Positions 10,561 to 22,721 of a stretch of 64,000 nt of DNA are shown one piece after another. The DNA comes from Meghimatium bilineatum (lineage: Eukaryota > Mollusca > Gastropoda > Stylommatophora > Philomycidae), in the NCBI GenBank assembly GCA_034231615.1, contig CM067306.1, forward strand, positions 42,580,761 to 42,644,760. Direction: 5' to 3'. The position numbers were made by a program, and so were the translations under genes. The notes under the pieces are model-generated. The model did no database searches. It saw nothing but the letters and a program-made list of their open reading frames with translations, and had not been told where the DNA came from. Position 1 is the stretch's first letter. Each line of letters starts with the position of its first letter.

Positions 10561-11619
10561 CTTTAATGGAGACTGTGATGTCTAGTGACTGGAATATCCT
10601 CAGAGCTTATGCTTAGTCCAGTGATAAAAAGTGTTGCCACAGATCAAAATAAAAGTCGAATTTTATATCAATCACTAAATAGTGCGGAAATACATTCTCT
10701 TCCCTAGTCTCTTTTAGTTCGTATTGAGCACACGTATTGCACTCGTACTATCACATTTTACGCAATAATTGTATCCTTATAACCGGTTAGCATCGTGGCT
10801 TACTTCTTGCCTGTGATAGCTTTTGATGTATTTTTTTGGTTATTCCGGGTTCTAACAATTATAATAATTTTAACTCAGACTAAAGGACCAGTAAAAATTG
10901 CTTTGCGTGTCGGAATTAGCAAAATGGGCGTATTTTGTCCATCCCTGCCCTAAACTAAGTGTCTAGTTCAATATGGAGGATGAGTGGTGAACTTAGAGGG
11001 CATATGTATGTTGAGCAAAAAATCCTTTGCAATTCAGAGTTGTATAAAATTCAGTTGAAAACCCACCATAAATAATAGGCCAATCTAAAATAGTTACACA
11101 AGCAAGCCGTAATTCCAAGGGAAATATAAAACATTACATTGGGGCACCTGAACGGTGCTAAACGGTTTGTACATACAAACATGTTAAGATGTTATATACT
11201 GCTGAGATATTGTTGTAGGAAGATGAGAACTATTGACCGAGGTACAACGAAGAAGATCCTAGCATACAGATATAGGAGAGGGGTAGTAACAGACACAATA
11301 TAGACAATTCAACAGAGTTGAATCAAAGTATATGGAAAGGACAATGGTAACTGGCACAGCACTAACAGCTGAACACGTGTTACCCAGTGTCTTTGCAGGG
11401 ACAATATCACTGGGGATTATTGCTTGAAGCTATGGAGTTACATGTTATGCGTGGTACTCTCGACAAAGAACGTGTCGCTTCGTTCAGAGGATAAGTACAT
11501 ATGGGAAACACCAAGTACAGTGTAGTGAATTTTCTACGAATATCAAAAGTTATAATTAACACACTTGAAAAAATGTTGTGTTGTCGTAACTTTGCATAAT
11601 CTCTTGTAATGTGAGTTTC
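10561..11619. other. No recognised gene
   Basis: About 1 kb of AT-rich sequence without long ORFs or a recognisable repeat. Confidence 0.4.
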
Positions 11620-11756
11620 TTATGCTGAAGTCGGGTGTATCAAGTCGAAAGTCTCGGACACCTCAGTTGTAAACCATGACACAACACATTTCCTTCTCCA
11701 AACTGTATCCAGCTAATCTGGTGGGACTTGATAACGAACGAAGAAGAAGAAGATCA
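11620..11756 (+). mobile_element. Possible RNH LINE 3' terminus with (GAA)n tail
   Basis: The segment ends cgaacgaagaagaagaaga, closely matching the 3' terminus of the RNH-1 element at 27.26 kb (gaacgaaagaagaagaac on the minus strand). The upstream protein match is too weak to prove, so this rests on the tail only. Confidence 0.35.
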
Positions 11757-12529
11757 TGACATATAATACCAACAAGAAAAGAGAGCATAACCCTCCTTCC
11801 CCCTCCCCACCTTTTAAGCGGTCGTCCTAAACTTCAGACTATCACCCCTTTCCCCGTAGAAATAACCCCCTTCACATAGCAATGGCATATCTACGGTCCT
11901 GAACTAGATAAAAAAATATCCAAGCTCAGTGAAAGATTATTAAGGAAGATAGAACATTTACCTGTGACATAATAAGGAAGATATGATATTGCTCAGTGAC
12001 AGAAGGAACATAGAACATTGGTCAGTGACAGAATAAGAAACATAGAACATTGATTACAAAGAACACTGACTACATGTTTAAAATTATGATACGGACAATC
12101 TTAAAAATGGTTTTTTAAAATTACTAAAAATAATTATAACAAATAAATAACATAAAAAAATATCTAATAAATAAGCTGCCAGAGAATTTCCGACAATAGG
12201 AAGGGCCACGGTAACAAACATGGGAACTGATAACTGTAAGGATAGTAAGTAACGTGATACTGTTACTATAATTCTAATAAATAAGTACAAATAATGAATA
12301 TAAAAGATAATATATAAATATATAAAATGTACAGAAATAAATGTCCAAACAAAAGATATCAATTATCTACAAATGACTAGTAATAGTAAATAACATAATC
12401 TCGAACAGCCATCTGTGACAAACTGTAGACAAAAATAGTAGATAAAACAATGTATTTACATGAACAACTAGTAGTAGTTAAAATCTGTAGTTCTCAATGT
12501 ATTTACATGAGCAAGTAGAAGCTACAGTA
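11757..12529. other. Intergenic with a short 38-bp repeat
   Basis: Around 11925-12062 there are three to four loose copies of a unit containing cagtgacagaataagaaaca and tagaacatt. The remaining sequence is AT-rich without a gene. Confidence 0.45.
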
Positions 12530-12537
12530 GTTTAAAT

Positions 12538-12796
12538 CAGTGGTTATCAGCCAATTTGGCCGGTGGACTCGCTTTTGGGACAATTGTTTCAGTGGCCTCT
12601 TGGAGTCTAAGAAACGCTTGTGAACTTCCTCCAAGATATTTTACTATAAATCTTCTTACATATCGTTCAACTAGTTTTCTTTATGTGGCCCTCTTGACGG
12701 ATATGTGTCCTGCCCCACCGATTTCACATATCCCCCACACCTGGAAATCGCTAGGGACCTCTGGGAGACCAATATGGTCCACGTTGAGAACTACTG
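12538..12796. mobile_element. hAT MITE with near-perfect TSD
   Basis: A 259-bp element starting CAGTGGTTATCAGCC and ending CACGTTGAGAACTACTG. Flanks are gtttaaat (12530-12537) and gtttaagt (12797-12804), 7 of 8 identical. A second right end of the same family is at 26.25 kb. Confidence 0.85.
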
Positions 12797-12804
12797 GTTT
12801 AAGT

Positions 12805-13369
12805 AAACCTACTACTCAAAGAAGTAGCTGACTCATCAACAAGTTGATAAACTAACCTAATTTCCGAGCAACCACCTGTTACCCAAATGCAAGCTGTGTA
12901 AAAGCTGGATCGATACAGAATACTTATCCGCTATGTTTAAAAAAAATAAAAAATTTCTTCCAAACCCAGCAGTAGCTATAGTATTGCGACAGTCAGTTTA
13001 CAAAGTCATGAACACGGACTAGAGGCCATTTTCATTGCTTGCCGTCATATAATATTCATGACATTAAGAAACCATTGCTTTTGTTCTTATAAACATGTGG
13101 TATAGAATATTTCATCTTTATAATATATAAGAATTGTTCATCTCTGAGTAGTTTTAATAGTCTTAAGCAGCTGTTTAGATAATTCTTCGATTCCGCACGA
13201 ATTCTCAGTGAATAAGAATTTCTTGTTACTTATGTTATTTACAAACGTGCAACTGAGTTACGTACAAATTGTAAAACTATTGAACACAGTCCATACTGCC
13301 ACGGAGATCAGCGCTAAGTTGTACACTTTAACTCAATGATGTAAATGTGTTTTCTTCTTCTGCGATCGC
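12805..13369. other. No recognised gene
   Basis: AT-rich spacer; nothing supportable. Confidence 0.4.
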
Positions 13370-14835
13370 GTGTGCGATCACACATTCAGCCCGATATTGG
13401 TTATGTATAATAGAGCTGTTGGTTTTATGTCATCTGGGATTCCCCACAACTTGCTTTGCAAGAGAAGCTCCCGTGGACCACGCTGTCGTTTTGTGAAAAG
13501 CGAAACCGGGACAACTCTGTAGTACGCGTTCTGGTGTCTGTGTTGCTGCTCCGCAGATGCAGGCCGCAGAGTCGATGTAAAAGATTTTAGACGGTAGTGC
13601 ACGTCTTCAGTAGAAATATCGTTATCTGTTCATTTCTATTCAATTTGTGAATATTGTGTTGCTCGGGGTTATAGTTTCCGTTTATTTCCGCCGAATTCAC
13701 ATAGATCATAGGTTCCCAAACGTTTTCGTGCCACCGCCCACTTTACAGATATAAATATCTTAACCCCCCCCCCCCCTCCCAAGTTATATCAATTTTCCGC
13801 GTAAAAGCTGTTTGCTATTTTCGACGTAAATAGCAACTATACTTCTTCGGCTATTGGGTCAAATGTCATGAGCTCATGGACCGCTGGATCAGCTTCGGCT
13901 ATTAAATTATTGATAAGTAGTGGCCATGTGCTTAATCTTGAACACAGTTATTGCTATACCGATTGTGATGAAACATAGCCCATGTGTAAAGATTGCGTGG
14001 AGCCTATTATGTGGAAGCCATATATTGTTTTAGCAGGGACTTTACTTCCCTGAAGCTTTGAGTTAAGCGGGTCTTAAGGAGGTTGCCATCTTTATTTTCC
14101 CCATTTTTGTATCTTGGATAGCCTGCAAGACTGATTCTGAATCACTGAAGAATGCTATTTTTTGGGATATGGACTCTTGGTTGTTGAGTATTCAGATATT
14201 TCTGCGTTTAGATATTTCTGTGATATTGGGTTTTTAACATTTGAAGTGATACATCTCCTTGTTCTGTTTTTTTGTAAGTGGTCTTGGGTGTTCATGTTAA
14301 ATATTTCAGAGAATATTTCTGCAGTTGTGTTGAGTGTCCTTGGTGCAAGAGATACAATCTTGCATATGTTAATATCATGTTCTAGTGATTCAGCATATTG
14401 CATACATAATTCCCTTTCTATGTGGTTTTGACATTTTCGTAGAAGTCTGTTATTAATTGTTTCTTGAAATGTTTTGTTTAGAGGTTGTACTTTCGGCGTT
14501 CTTGATTGTTCGTATTGAAATATATTTTTTTAAAATATTCTTGTCATATCTAGAGGTGCAATGTCGGTTGTTTTGGTCATTTTTATCATATTCATTGCTT
14601 CGAGTATTATTGGAAGTCCCATTTTTTGAATGCTGTAGAGTTTTCCGCGTTCGTTTTAGGTGCAGAAGCCCAACAACTGGAGGGGTATTCTATAGTTGTT
14701 CTGATTGTCCTTGTATATAATTGTTTTAGTATTTTTGAGTTCACGCCTCAGTTGCCTGATAGTTTTTTCAAAAGTTTTTGAAAGTATTCAGTTTGAATTT
14801 TTTCCGATATTTGGTTTCCAAATGAGTCTGTTATC
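13370..14835 (-). pseudogene. Decayed RNH-1 LINE: RT end, RNase H trace, C-terminus
   Basis: Read from 14835 downward. The start is the end of an RT domain (ILKQLYTRTIRTTIEY, then a SCWASAPKT motif, in frames broken by stops). A linker follows at about 14155-14400, then an RNase H relic near 14110-14155 with FFSDSESVLQAIQD, which includes the third catalytic Asp. After an interruption at about 13710-14010, the C-terminal tail continues at 13378-13602 with LLLQSKLWGIPDDIK and ends NIGLNV before the stop. The same order of domains is seen in the nearly complete element at 27.3-31.3 kb. Many stops and shifts make it an old copy. The interruption begins with CATAGGTTCCCAAACG, which resembles the left end of a hAT MITE. 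Confidence 0.72.
13712..14012. mobile_element. Probable hAT MITE inserted in RNH-1 remnant
   Basis: The left end cataggttcccaaacgtttt plus the following tgccaccgcccac matches a common hAT MITE start. The right end is decayed (gcctattatg) and the TSD is not clean, so the exact limits are uncertain. It holds a 15-base poly-C run at 13764-13778. The flanks continue the RNH-1 reading order. Confidence 0.45.
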
Positions 14836-14879
14836 GATTATGTAAATGGTTACCTAATGACTATGATCGTTTTATAACC

Positions 14880-15497
14880 ACACCACAAAGCTATTATAAG
14901 TGGAACATAACCATAACAAATAACTATAGTGAGTCATAACCACTCTAACAAGTGACTATAAGTGGATCATAACCACTATAATAAGTGACCATAACCACTT
15001 TAACAAGTGACTATAAGTGGATTATAAACACTCTAACAAATGACTATAAGTGGATTATAAACATTCTAATAAATGACTATAAGTGGGTCATAACCACTCT
15101 AACAAGTGACAATAAGTGGATCTAACATGCCGAAATTGGATGTGCTAGGCCTACAAGGCGCATAACGGTGGCACAACGTTACTACGCTCCCGGCGGAAAT
15201 TGCACGGATACCCGTGCTAATTACAATGGAGCGAACAAAAAACATACAAACAAACAATAACCACTCTAACAAATGACTATAAGTGGATCATAGCCACTCT
15301 AACAAATGACTATGAGTGGATCATAGCCACTCTAACAAATGACTATAAATGGATCATAACCACTCTAACAAATGACTATGAGTGGGTCATAACAACTCTA
15401 ACAAGTGACTATAAGTGGATCATAACCATTCTATACTGTTCAACAACAACAACAAAAGAAACGCAAAATTATTGCAGTTGGTCATAACCACTTTAAT
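14880..15497. repeat. 33-bp tandem array, left part
   Basis: Repeats of ccactctaacaagtgactat followed by aagtggatcataa. Each unit contains gtgg...ccac, so units can fold into a small hairpin. A 130-bp foreign stretch interrupts at about 15125-15255. The array resumes after the RTE-A insertion at 16409. Confidence 0.88.
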
Positions 15498-16408
15498 CAA
15501 TCAATCAATCAAGTGTCATGCCGAATGGCGCAGGCGATCATGTTTCTCCACGACTCTCTGTCTCTTGTGTTGTCAATAAGCTCGGTTGATGAGTTTCTAC
15601 GGTGCCACGATACAAGCCCATCTAATAACTTTTCTCTTTGTCGTCCCCTATCTCTTCTCCCTTTGATCTTTCCAGTGGTTATTAAGTGTTCAAGCTGTGT
15701 TCTCAGCACATGCCCTAGAAATCTTGACTGTCTGCCCCTAATGTGTGATAAGATTATCTTTTTACGCCAGAATCAATGAGAACCTCTGCAATAGTTTTCT
15801 TGGCTGTCCGTGGTATTTTCATCATTCTTCTCAGAAACCTCATTTCTGTAGCCTCTAATTTGCTTTGAACTTTGTTTTTTTACAGTCCATGCTTCACATC
15901 CATAAAAAAGAATTGGTTCGATATAACATCTCAGCACTCGAATTCGGGTCTGCATTGATAGACTCCCATTGCAAAAAAATGGTTTGGCCTGTGCTGTTCG
16001 GCTCTTTATCTCACTTGAGCATCTACCTTCTGATGTTAACAGGGTGCCAAGATATTTCACTTTTTCAACTTGTGCTAATTTTGTATCATCAATTATTATG
16101 GTGCATCTTGGTGGTGTATGTCTCTTCGATACAACCATTATTTCTGTTTTCTTCATGTTTAAACTAAGGACTTTATTTTCACTTCCCTTCACTACTTTAT
16201 CTAATAGTCTAAAACGTGTCGAAACAGGACGTAATCTATGGATATGTACAGTAGTAGTTTCCCCTGGATTTCTACTAGGTTATTTATGGTGTTCTCCATG
16301 AGCTTTTGACTAAATAGCCTGACCTACAAGGCAGTAGTGGTTTGATTTTAAAGTGGCCTTCTATAGATGAATTGTCCTACCGCAACTAACAAACTCCATC
16401 TATCCGGA
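15498..16408 (-). mobile_element. 5'-truncated RTE-A LINE insertion with 11-bp TSD
   Basis: A 911-bp insert reads on the minus strand as the RTE-A reverse transcriptase from just after the VRQGCVLSP region. Visible pieces are LFSQKLMENTINNLVEIQG, a decayed YADD region, LLDKVVKGSENK, NMKKTEIMVVSKR, VKYLGTLLTSEGR and YGCEAWTVKK, ending AIRHDT and stop at 15509. The 3' tail is (TTGA)n, seen as tcaatcaatcaatcaa. The flanks share aaccactttaa at 15487-15497 and 16409-16419. That 11-mer also resembles the host 33-bp repeat, but the exact match at both junctions supports target-primed insertion. Frames are broken at several places, so it is inactive. Confidence 0.85.
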
Positions 16409-17365
16409 AACCACTTTAACAAGTGACTAATTGGATCATAACTACTCTAACAAGCGACTAAGTGCGTCACAGCTATTTAATCTAGTGACTATATTTAGAT
16501 CCCAATCATTTTCCTTTTGTATTTGTTTTGCACCTTAAAAAAGACCCTTTAGTAGAAATGTTTATTCTGTGTATTTTCAGTACAAAACTATGTGACCCAA
16601 TTTATATTTCCAATTAAATATTCATTAACTAAATGGTGCCCAGTTGTACTGCTGTCTCCCATTTATAATGTATTCAATCCCTAAAGGCATATGAAATTAG
16701 TAGGCTGGCATGAAATTAGTAGGCTGACATTTGAAATTAGTAGGCTGACATGAAATTAATAGGCTGATATATGAAAGGCTGTCAAGAATTGGAATTGTAA
16801 TTAAAATATTAATCTCTTAGTCTTTTATAGTAGATGTGTCTGAACCAGACATATCTATTGTCCACCTCATGGCAATTGCCTTACCTTAGAATGTGATATT
16901 GTGGTCTGTCTTGTAGTGTGAATCCTCTACTTTATAATTTATTTAAGACAGTTATAGTTGGAATTTCATATCTCTCTTTAACTTGAGCTCATATCCCTTT
17001 AAAAGTAATAACAGTATCTGGTGTGTGAAAGTGGCCAGTGGCCACACCTTCTTCCACTTCCACTTCTGGTTTTGGATACAAAATGTAAAACTAAAAGATC
17101 AGAAAAGCTCAGGTGTGTGACATATCTCTAAATGTTTGCAGACTTTCATGTGATTGGATGTATCCATACAAAATGGTGGAACATATACAAAAACACATAG
17201 ACTGCCTGTGAATTGGAAGGCTTCTCATACCACAGTGCTTGGAGGATCATAACTATTCAACCAAGTGACTATAAGTAGATTCTAACCATTCTTGTAAATG
17301 ATTATAAGTATATCATAACCGTTTTAGCAAGTAATTATAAGTGGATCACTACCGTTCTATGAAGT
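16409..17365. repeat. 33-bp array, right part, degenerate
   Basis: Continues the ccactttaacaagtgacta and aagtggatca motifs, first at 16409-16490 and again at 17245-17365. The middle is unrelated sequence. Copies here are more diverged than on the left. Confidence 0.6.
16685..16775. repeat. 20-bp tandem repeat, about 4-5 copies
   Basis: Units of gaaattagtaggctgacat with small changes. Confidence 0.85.
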
Positions 17366-17514
17366 AAATTATATTGAGCAAATGGTTCTTTAGATGGCCA
17401 ATACAATTGAATAATAATACTTGTACTAGCTATAAATTTATTTTATTATATTTGTACTCAAAAATATTTAAAGATATCTGTGATAATTTTTGTATTTAAA
17501 AAAGGAATAATTAA

Positions 17515-17765
17515 GTGAGTTCTTGTATTTCATAACAAATAATTATGTGATAGTTCTAGTAATTCAAAAAGCAATAATTATGTCATAGTTCTTGTATTTA
17601 AAAACAAATAATTATGTATAGTTCTTGCATTTTATAATAAATAATTATGTGATAGTTCTTGCATTTTATAAGAAATAATTATGTGATAGTTCTTGCATTT
17701 TATAAGAAATAATTATGTGATAGTTCTTGTATTTTAAACAAATAATTATGTGATAGTTCTTGTAC
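17515..17765. repeat. About 36-bp tandem repeat, about 7 copies
   Basis: Units of aataattatgtgatagttct followed by tgtattttataa. The array ends where RNH-1 coding sequence begins, and its last unit runs into the LINE. Confidence 0.88.
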
Positions 17766-18090
17766 TTCAGAGTAGCTCCTGTGGGCCAATATGTTATTCT
17801 GTGAACAGCAAAATTGGGGAATCCTGTAGTATATATTCTGATGTCTGTGCTGCTGCTTCGTAGATGCAGGCCGCACAATCGTAGATACCAATTTGGTATA
17901 AGTGTGCTTTTAGTCAGCAGTGTCACATTCTCAGTTGAAATATTGTGATTTGCTCCTTTTTGTTCAATTTGTTAATGGTGTCTGGCTCTGGGCTATAGTT
18001 AGCATTTAGTTCTATCCAATGAAGTGGCATAGATTGTCTTAGCAGAGACTTTACTTTACTTCCTCAGAGCTTCTAGGCAAACAATATTTA
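17766..18090 (-). pseudogene. RNH-1 LINE C-terminal fragment
   Basis: Read downward from about 18000, one frame gives NKLNKKEQITIFQLRM, stop, then LKAHLYQIGIYDCAACIYE, then SEYILQDSPIL and HIGPQELL. This is the region after RNase H in RNH-1, containing a Cys-x2-Cys pair. Several in-frame stops. It is homologous to 13.38-13.60 kb, 20.04-20.25 kb and 27.3-27.6 kb. Confidence 0.75.
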
Positions 18091-18320
18091 TCTTCCATGC
18101 ATGTCATAAGAGGTTGGAGGCTATAGGGTGGAACTGGCTATCCCATGCCATATCAGTCAAAGTGTCCCATAAGTCATGCTGCCGTCAGATATGTCATGTC
18201 GAAAGGCGCAGATATCAAAGTAGGGCTGTAAATCTAATACTACGCATTCTGTTCTCTGAGTTACATGCTGCTAATCAGCAGGAGTATGCAAACAAACACA
18301 GAAGTCAAAAGAATATAAGC

Positions 18321-18346
18321 TATATATATATATATATATATATATA
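18321..18346. repeat. (TA)13 microsatellite
   Basis: Uninterrupted TA dinucleotides. Confidence 0.95.
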
Positions 18347-18888
18347 CTTGAACACACTTGCATTACAATACATCTACAATGCTAGGATGGTCTGAGAATT
18401 ATGAGAAAGGTTACATTAATGATGCAAGGGTTACATTGTCAAATATGACAGAAAATGGATGGCACTCTGCGAGATAAAACCTTAAGGGTTGACAGGTTTG
18501 CAGCACTCATAGGATATTTTCTGGCAAAATGTATATAAAGGATTGTTGTATAGAAGTTATTGTCTGATTGCAGTTAACGAGATGCTCAAGTTCATCAATA
18601 CTGGAAAGTGTTTTATTATAATCATAATGGAATAAATATAAATGCACACAGAATGGTTAACATTTAAAATGGTGCTCCCACATTTAATTGTCTGCTTGAT
18701 CACAATGAATTATAAACTGTGAGCCTCTTTTTTCTGTTGTGAATTGGGGATATTTTCCTGAGCTTCATACACAAAACTCTAGCTCTCTGTGTGTGTATAC
18801 AAAGTCTTCAGATAAAGCCTGCTAATCAGTGACGGCTATTTCCAAGATATTAGAAGACCCACTTGATGTGATTTAGGGTTTGGTTAGT

Positions 18889-18909
18889 TATATATATATA
18901 TATATATTT
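18889..18909. repeat. (TA)10 microsatellite
   Basis: Uninterrupted TA dinucleotides. Confidence 0.95.
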
Positions 18910-19164
18910 AACATGAGAGCTATGTATAGCTAATATTCCAACCATGAGACACATAGAGCAATGAACAGTTAGTGTTCCAAACCATGGGCTCAGACACAAG
19001 AGCGACATAGTGTTCCAATCCTGGGACTCAAGAGATATGTGCAATGTATAGTTTTTGTTCTATCTGAGAGGTCCTATGAAAGCTATGTGGTATAGTGTTC
19101 CAATCCAGGAAATTCACATGGATGCAATGTGTATCTCAAAATGGTACTTACAAGCTATAAATGT

Positions 19165-19275
19165 TTTTAGTGTTCATTCTCTAACTCTTGCTGTATCTCT
19201 CTTCTAGCAGGCTAATGGTTGTACTAAACTTCTATGTTCTATATTGCAGTATGTAGTCCAGAGACTTTTATTTTT
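19165..19275. repeat. Dispersed repeat shared with the 31.5-kb insert
   Basis: Contains gtgttcattctctaactctt, then tctctcttctagcagg and gtatgtagtccag. These match in order the 167-bp insert at 31513-31679 (gttcattctcaaactc, tctctcttttagcagg, ggatgtaattcag). Confidence 0.6.
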
Positions 19276-19371
19276 GCCAGTCCAACACATCTGACTTTGA
19301 CAGAGACAAAAATGGTATAACTTTCTTACATTTTCTAATATATCACCAATAAAACCTCACCACCAGTGGAG

Positions 19372-19555
19372 AAGTACAAAGCATGCCTAGAATGGCCAGG
19401 GTACCAGATTCAATGCATGTTGAAAGAAATTGTGAAACTGGATAGTTAAAAAGACAGGAGCAACCTACAGAATATAAAATACTGCCTAGAAAATCTCTAC
19501 AGTCAAAGAATGCTGTGTAAAAGTGCAAAGAATGCACTTTTATGAGCAGGGTATG
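19372..19555 (+). mobile_element. Decayed SINE-A copy
   Basis: Aligns by eye with the SINEs at 33.5 and 58.0 kb: agtggagaagtacaaagc, a weak B box (agattcaatgc), then aaaatactgcctagaaaatc and ctacagtcaaagaatgctg. It is older than the other copies. Confidence 0.65.
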
Positions 19556-19710
19556 CTACCATCCAATATAAGTATTTAGGTAATATTCTTCAAATTTCAT
19601 CATTAATTTTGGCTATAAAACTACTGCTTAGACAAATTTCTACAGTGTATGGTAAAAGGAGAGGAAATGTTCATGTGTCAGTCTTAGTCCACAGATAAAT
19701 CTCGCTGGCT

Positions 19711-19802
19711 TGTGGAAAGGAAATTTGATATGGAAAGGAAATTTGAAATGGAAAGGAAATTTGATATGGAAAGGAAATTTGAAATGGAAAGGAAATTTGA
19801 TA
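19711..19802. repeat. 18-bp tandem repeat, 5 copies
   Basis: Units of atggaaaggaaatttgat, alternating gat and gaa endings. Confidence 0.92.
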
Positions 19803-20039
19803 TCTACACTTCTACAAGAGGCACAAATATCACATCCTTGATATCAAAATTACACAATGCATTCATTTCTCAGGACTACATCATATGAACTAGCAGGAGT
19901 TTGAGCATGAATGCCAAAGAAAATTAAAGAATAGAAGTACAAAAACATTCTAAAACCCATTTGTCTATAAATTATGTAAAAGAAATTTTGCCAGCTTATG
20001 ACCACCTAGGTAAAAAAATATCAAGAATTCAGACCCTCC

Positions 20040-20760
20040 CTCCTCCTCCGTGCTTAATTATGTCAAAAATGCTGCTGTATTTGAAAGTTCCTCAGTACTC
20101 ACATACATCTTTCTGTGGATATCTGTCTCTGTGGGCCAGTGTTCCTCCATGCAATCTTGTTCCTTCAGAACAATATTTGTTCTGATGTCTGTGCTACCTG
20201 TCTACATGGACACAGAGGTGATGGAACCAGTCTTAGTCTATTTAAGTGGTTGTTTAGTCTGTTGTGTCCTGTTTTGATGCAAAGATGGCCACTTGCCCAA
20301 TTATGTCAAGACAGTGATAGTTGTCTTTTTGGTGGTTGACTTTCCTAATAGCTTTGATATCCACTGAATGGTTCTCTTTTCCTGGTAGGTGATTTCTTGA
20401 TATTTGTGTTCCAACATTGCTCCATCTTTTGCTATCATACATGCTATTTGATTTCCTGGATTGGCACGATGGGATGGTATACACTGTAGTACTACCCTTT
20501 TTTGAATGCTCATGTTTTGTATAGTTTTTTTCAGGTCTGGCAGTTTATTGTTGTTAAGATTTTGTACAATAGAAATTGCATCAGTAAGAAAAACCACCTG
20601 TTGACTTGTATTTCAAATTTTTCTGCAACAATACTTAGGTTGTATCTAAAACCTCTGCCCTTTGTGCTGCCTGCAAGGAATAAACTAATACTTAGGACCT
20701 ATACTTCCAGAGTAGTTGGAGCTCTAATTGGTGTATTAAAAAAACAGTATTGTTAACAGC
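20040..20760 (-). pseudogene. RNH-1 LINE RNase H and C-terminal fragment
   Basis: The minus frame at 20254-20597 reads VVFLTDAISIVQNLNNNK, then the RNase H hallmark CIPSHRANPGN (normally IPSHCGIPGN), then IAKDGA. It continues into the C-terminal region down to about 20040 in other frames. The RNase H N-terminus (20600-20760) is badly decayed. The Asp of FLTDA is kept, but the final catalytic Asp after GN..A is not. It is a remnant of the family represented at 27.3-31.3 kb. Confidence 0.75.
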
Positions 20761-20975
20761 ATCTTTTGTGAAGTTGAAAGAAATTGTGCCCCCCATCCCC
20801 ACTTGTCAACAACTATCAAACTTATTCAGACCCACCCCTGCTTCCTAATTGTTGACATATCCATTTGTAGACATCCCCTTTCCCAGATATTAACAAAATT
20901 TGATGCCTTGATAATTATAAAATTAGTAACATTCTATTCAGTATAACCAATTGAATAATAGTCCGGTCTTAGGTT

Positions 20976-21133
20976 CAGTGTAGGATGTACGTATAAGCTA
21001 CACAAGCTATAGCTTAGGGCCCCCACTTTTCTGAGCAATTGTCATAAATACTTAAGGTTAAATATATTGCAACATTATTTGTCCCAATGTCGTACATCCG
21101 GAAAGCTTAGTATCAAGTCTAAATCCGGCACTG
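20976..21133. mobile_element. Small hAT MITE
   Basis: A 158-bp element from CAGTGTAGGATG to AAATCCGGCACTG. The flanking 8-mers are cttaggtt (20968-20975) and tttaggtt (21134-21141), 7 of 8 identical. Inside are ctacacaagctatagctta and gggccccca. Read on the minus strand it starts CAGTGCCGGATTTAGAC, a typical hAT MITE start. Confidence 0.8.
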
Positions 21134-21141
21134 TTTAGGTT

Positions 21142-22720
21142 GAAAAATTCGCATCTTGGCAAGAGGTTTTAATCCCCCATTTAATAAAATCAAATCACAA
21201 TTAGATGTTAATATTTTGTTGACATAGAATGAGCCACGAACGAACAAATATAGAATAGATAATCGCTGACCTAGCTATCCCCACACCCAACTGTCCGTTG
21301 TCGTCTCTTACGACATACATGTTACTGTGTTACTATGTTTTTACTTCCCTGTGTTCCTTGATCAGTTGAGAAATGTAATTTAAATATGACTAATTCCGAA
21401 TTAGTAATTGATCTATTTGTTAACATCGCGGTCACGAACAGGAAGTGCAAATAAAATTATCAACAAATAGGCAGGTACTGAATTGTAACGGAGGAACAGT
21501 TATTATGATGGATAAAATCGTGTTACATAATAAACGCAATCCCACACATTCACAAAAGTTTCTGCACAGGACAGATAAAAGTTCTAAGTTTTTAAACACA
21601 TCTCTCCTATTTACAAACGTTACACGTTCTAACCTGTTGCCATCGGTCTTCTAATGACGGCTGTGCTGAAAAGTAGCCCGTGTCGTGAACAACTTGCAGC
21701 TCCCTAAAAATGTTGCTGCTTGGTAGGATATCCATCTTGAAAAGTCTTACTATTCACAGTGGGCCTCAAAATAGCCAAATAACAACACACAAAAACGTAT
21801 CAGCAACGGCAGGATCGTCTGTCAACCGAAGATCCCAGCCATCTACCAACAGGACCTATCACAATACAAAAGTCAACACAGTTGTCGTTCGTTCGTGGTA
21901 CAGAGTCGTCTGCTCCTCTCTCGCCTGCTCAGTCATTCCGCGCCACTAGCTGCACGCATGTCACAACCTCGGCATAAATCGTTTGTTTTCGGTATTTACC
22001 GATGTTGTTAGGGTTAACAATTTTTCAGCCAATCACGTAAAGGTTTCCCCGAGTTTAGGGAATCCCAGGAATGCACACTATCCAATGAATTTACAGAATT
22101 TTCTTTCTCAACAAAATAACACTTCAATTGACTGAAGATTGTCGGTCTGTCTGCATCATCGATCTCATAGGCTTCTGCTAGGTTGACTCTTAATATTACA
22201 CACAAAAAGGAATATTGTTGAACATGAAAACAAAGATTCATTGTCGATAGCGATCGAAGACGTTTGGTGATACAATAATATATTAGCTTCACAATTACTG
22301 CACCACCTTCGATCTTAGCGGTACTGGTGGATAAATCACTATATTTGATTTGAGGTTTGTCAACTAGTAATCGTCTATGAGGAACAATTATTACCAATTG
22401 TATTCACTTAACCGCATCCAACGTTTACACTAGAAACGATAGCTCTCTCACAGATCGATTACTGAGCACTGCCTATACCACTGTTGAGAATTCAAACAAA
22501 TCTACATAGCTATTATGTCTGTGGAGTCCACAGATTTATATATCGAATTCTGTAAATGGTTAACTAGTTGCGCACATGAACAAGCGAAATATTAACTGCG
22601 TTTACAGCAAAGATGAACAGTGTGTATTAGCGGAGATAAAAAATAAAGGCATTAAAAAAATTGTACTTAGGTTAACAAAGAATAAGATTAATATTAATCG
22701 TTGCTTAGATTAAGGTACGT
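21142..22720. other. Repeat-poor stretch, no recognised gene
   Basis: About 1.6 kb with more balanced composition and several CpGs around 21830-21990, and none of the repeats seen elsewhere. It could be a flank of a host gene. The only long ORF is the minus one at 22014-22397, described separately. Confidence 0.4.
22014..22397 (-). CDS. Unrecognised 127-residue ORF
   Basis: I do not recognise this protein. It has a mixed composition with a hydrophobic middle, a cluster of acidic residues after AEAYEIDDADRP, and a Ser/Asn/Asp-rich C-terminus (SVNSLDSVHSWDSLNSG, a local internal repetition). No signal peptide or known motif is visible. It lies in the only repeat-poor stretch of the left half of the window, which is the sole reason to keep it. 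A chance ORF of this length is possible in 64 kb, so confidence is low. There are no obvious splice junctions. Confidence 0.15.
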   Translation of the reverse strand: MVIIVPHRRLLVDKPQIKYSDLSTSTAKIEGGAVIVKLIYYCITKRLRSLSTMNLCFHVQQYSFLCVILRVNLAEAYEIDDADRPTIFSQLKCYFVEKENSVNSLDSVHSWDSLNSGKPLRDWLKNC

Positions 22721-22721
22721 T

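Larger units (their letters stand above)
18091..19164. other. Intergenic; loose 55-bp repeats
   Basis: No gene. At 18930-19130 the phrase agtgttccaa(t/a)cc(a/t)gg recurs about every 50-60 bp, a very degenerate tandem repeat. Confidence 0.45.
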
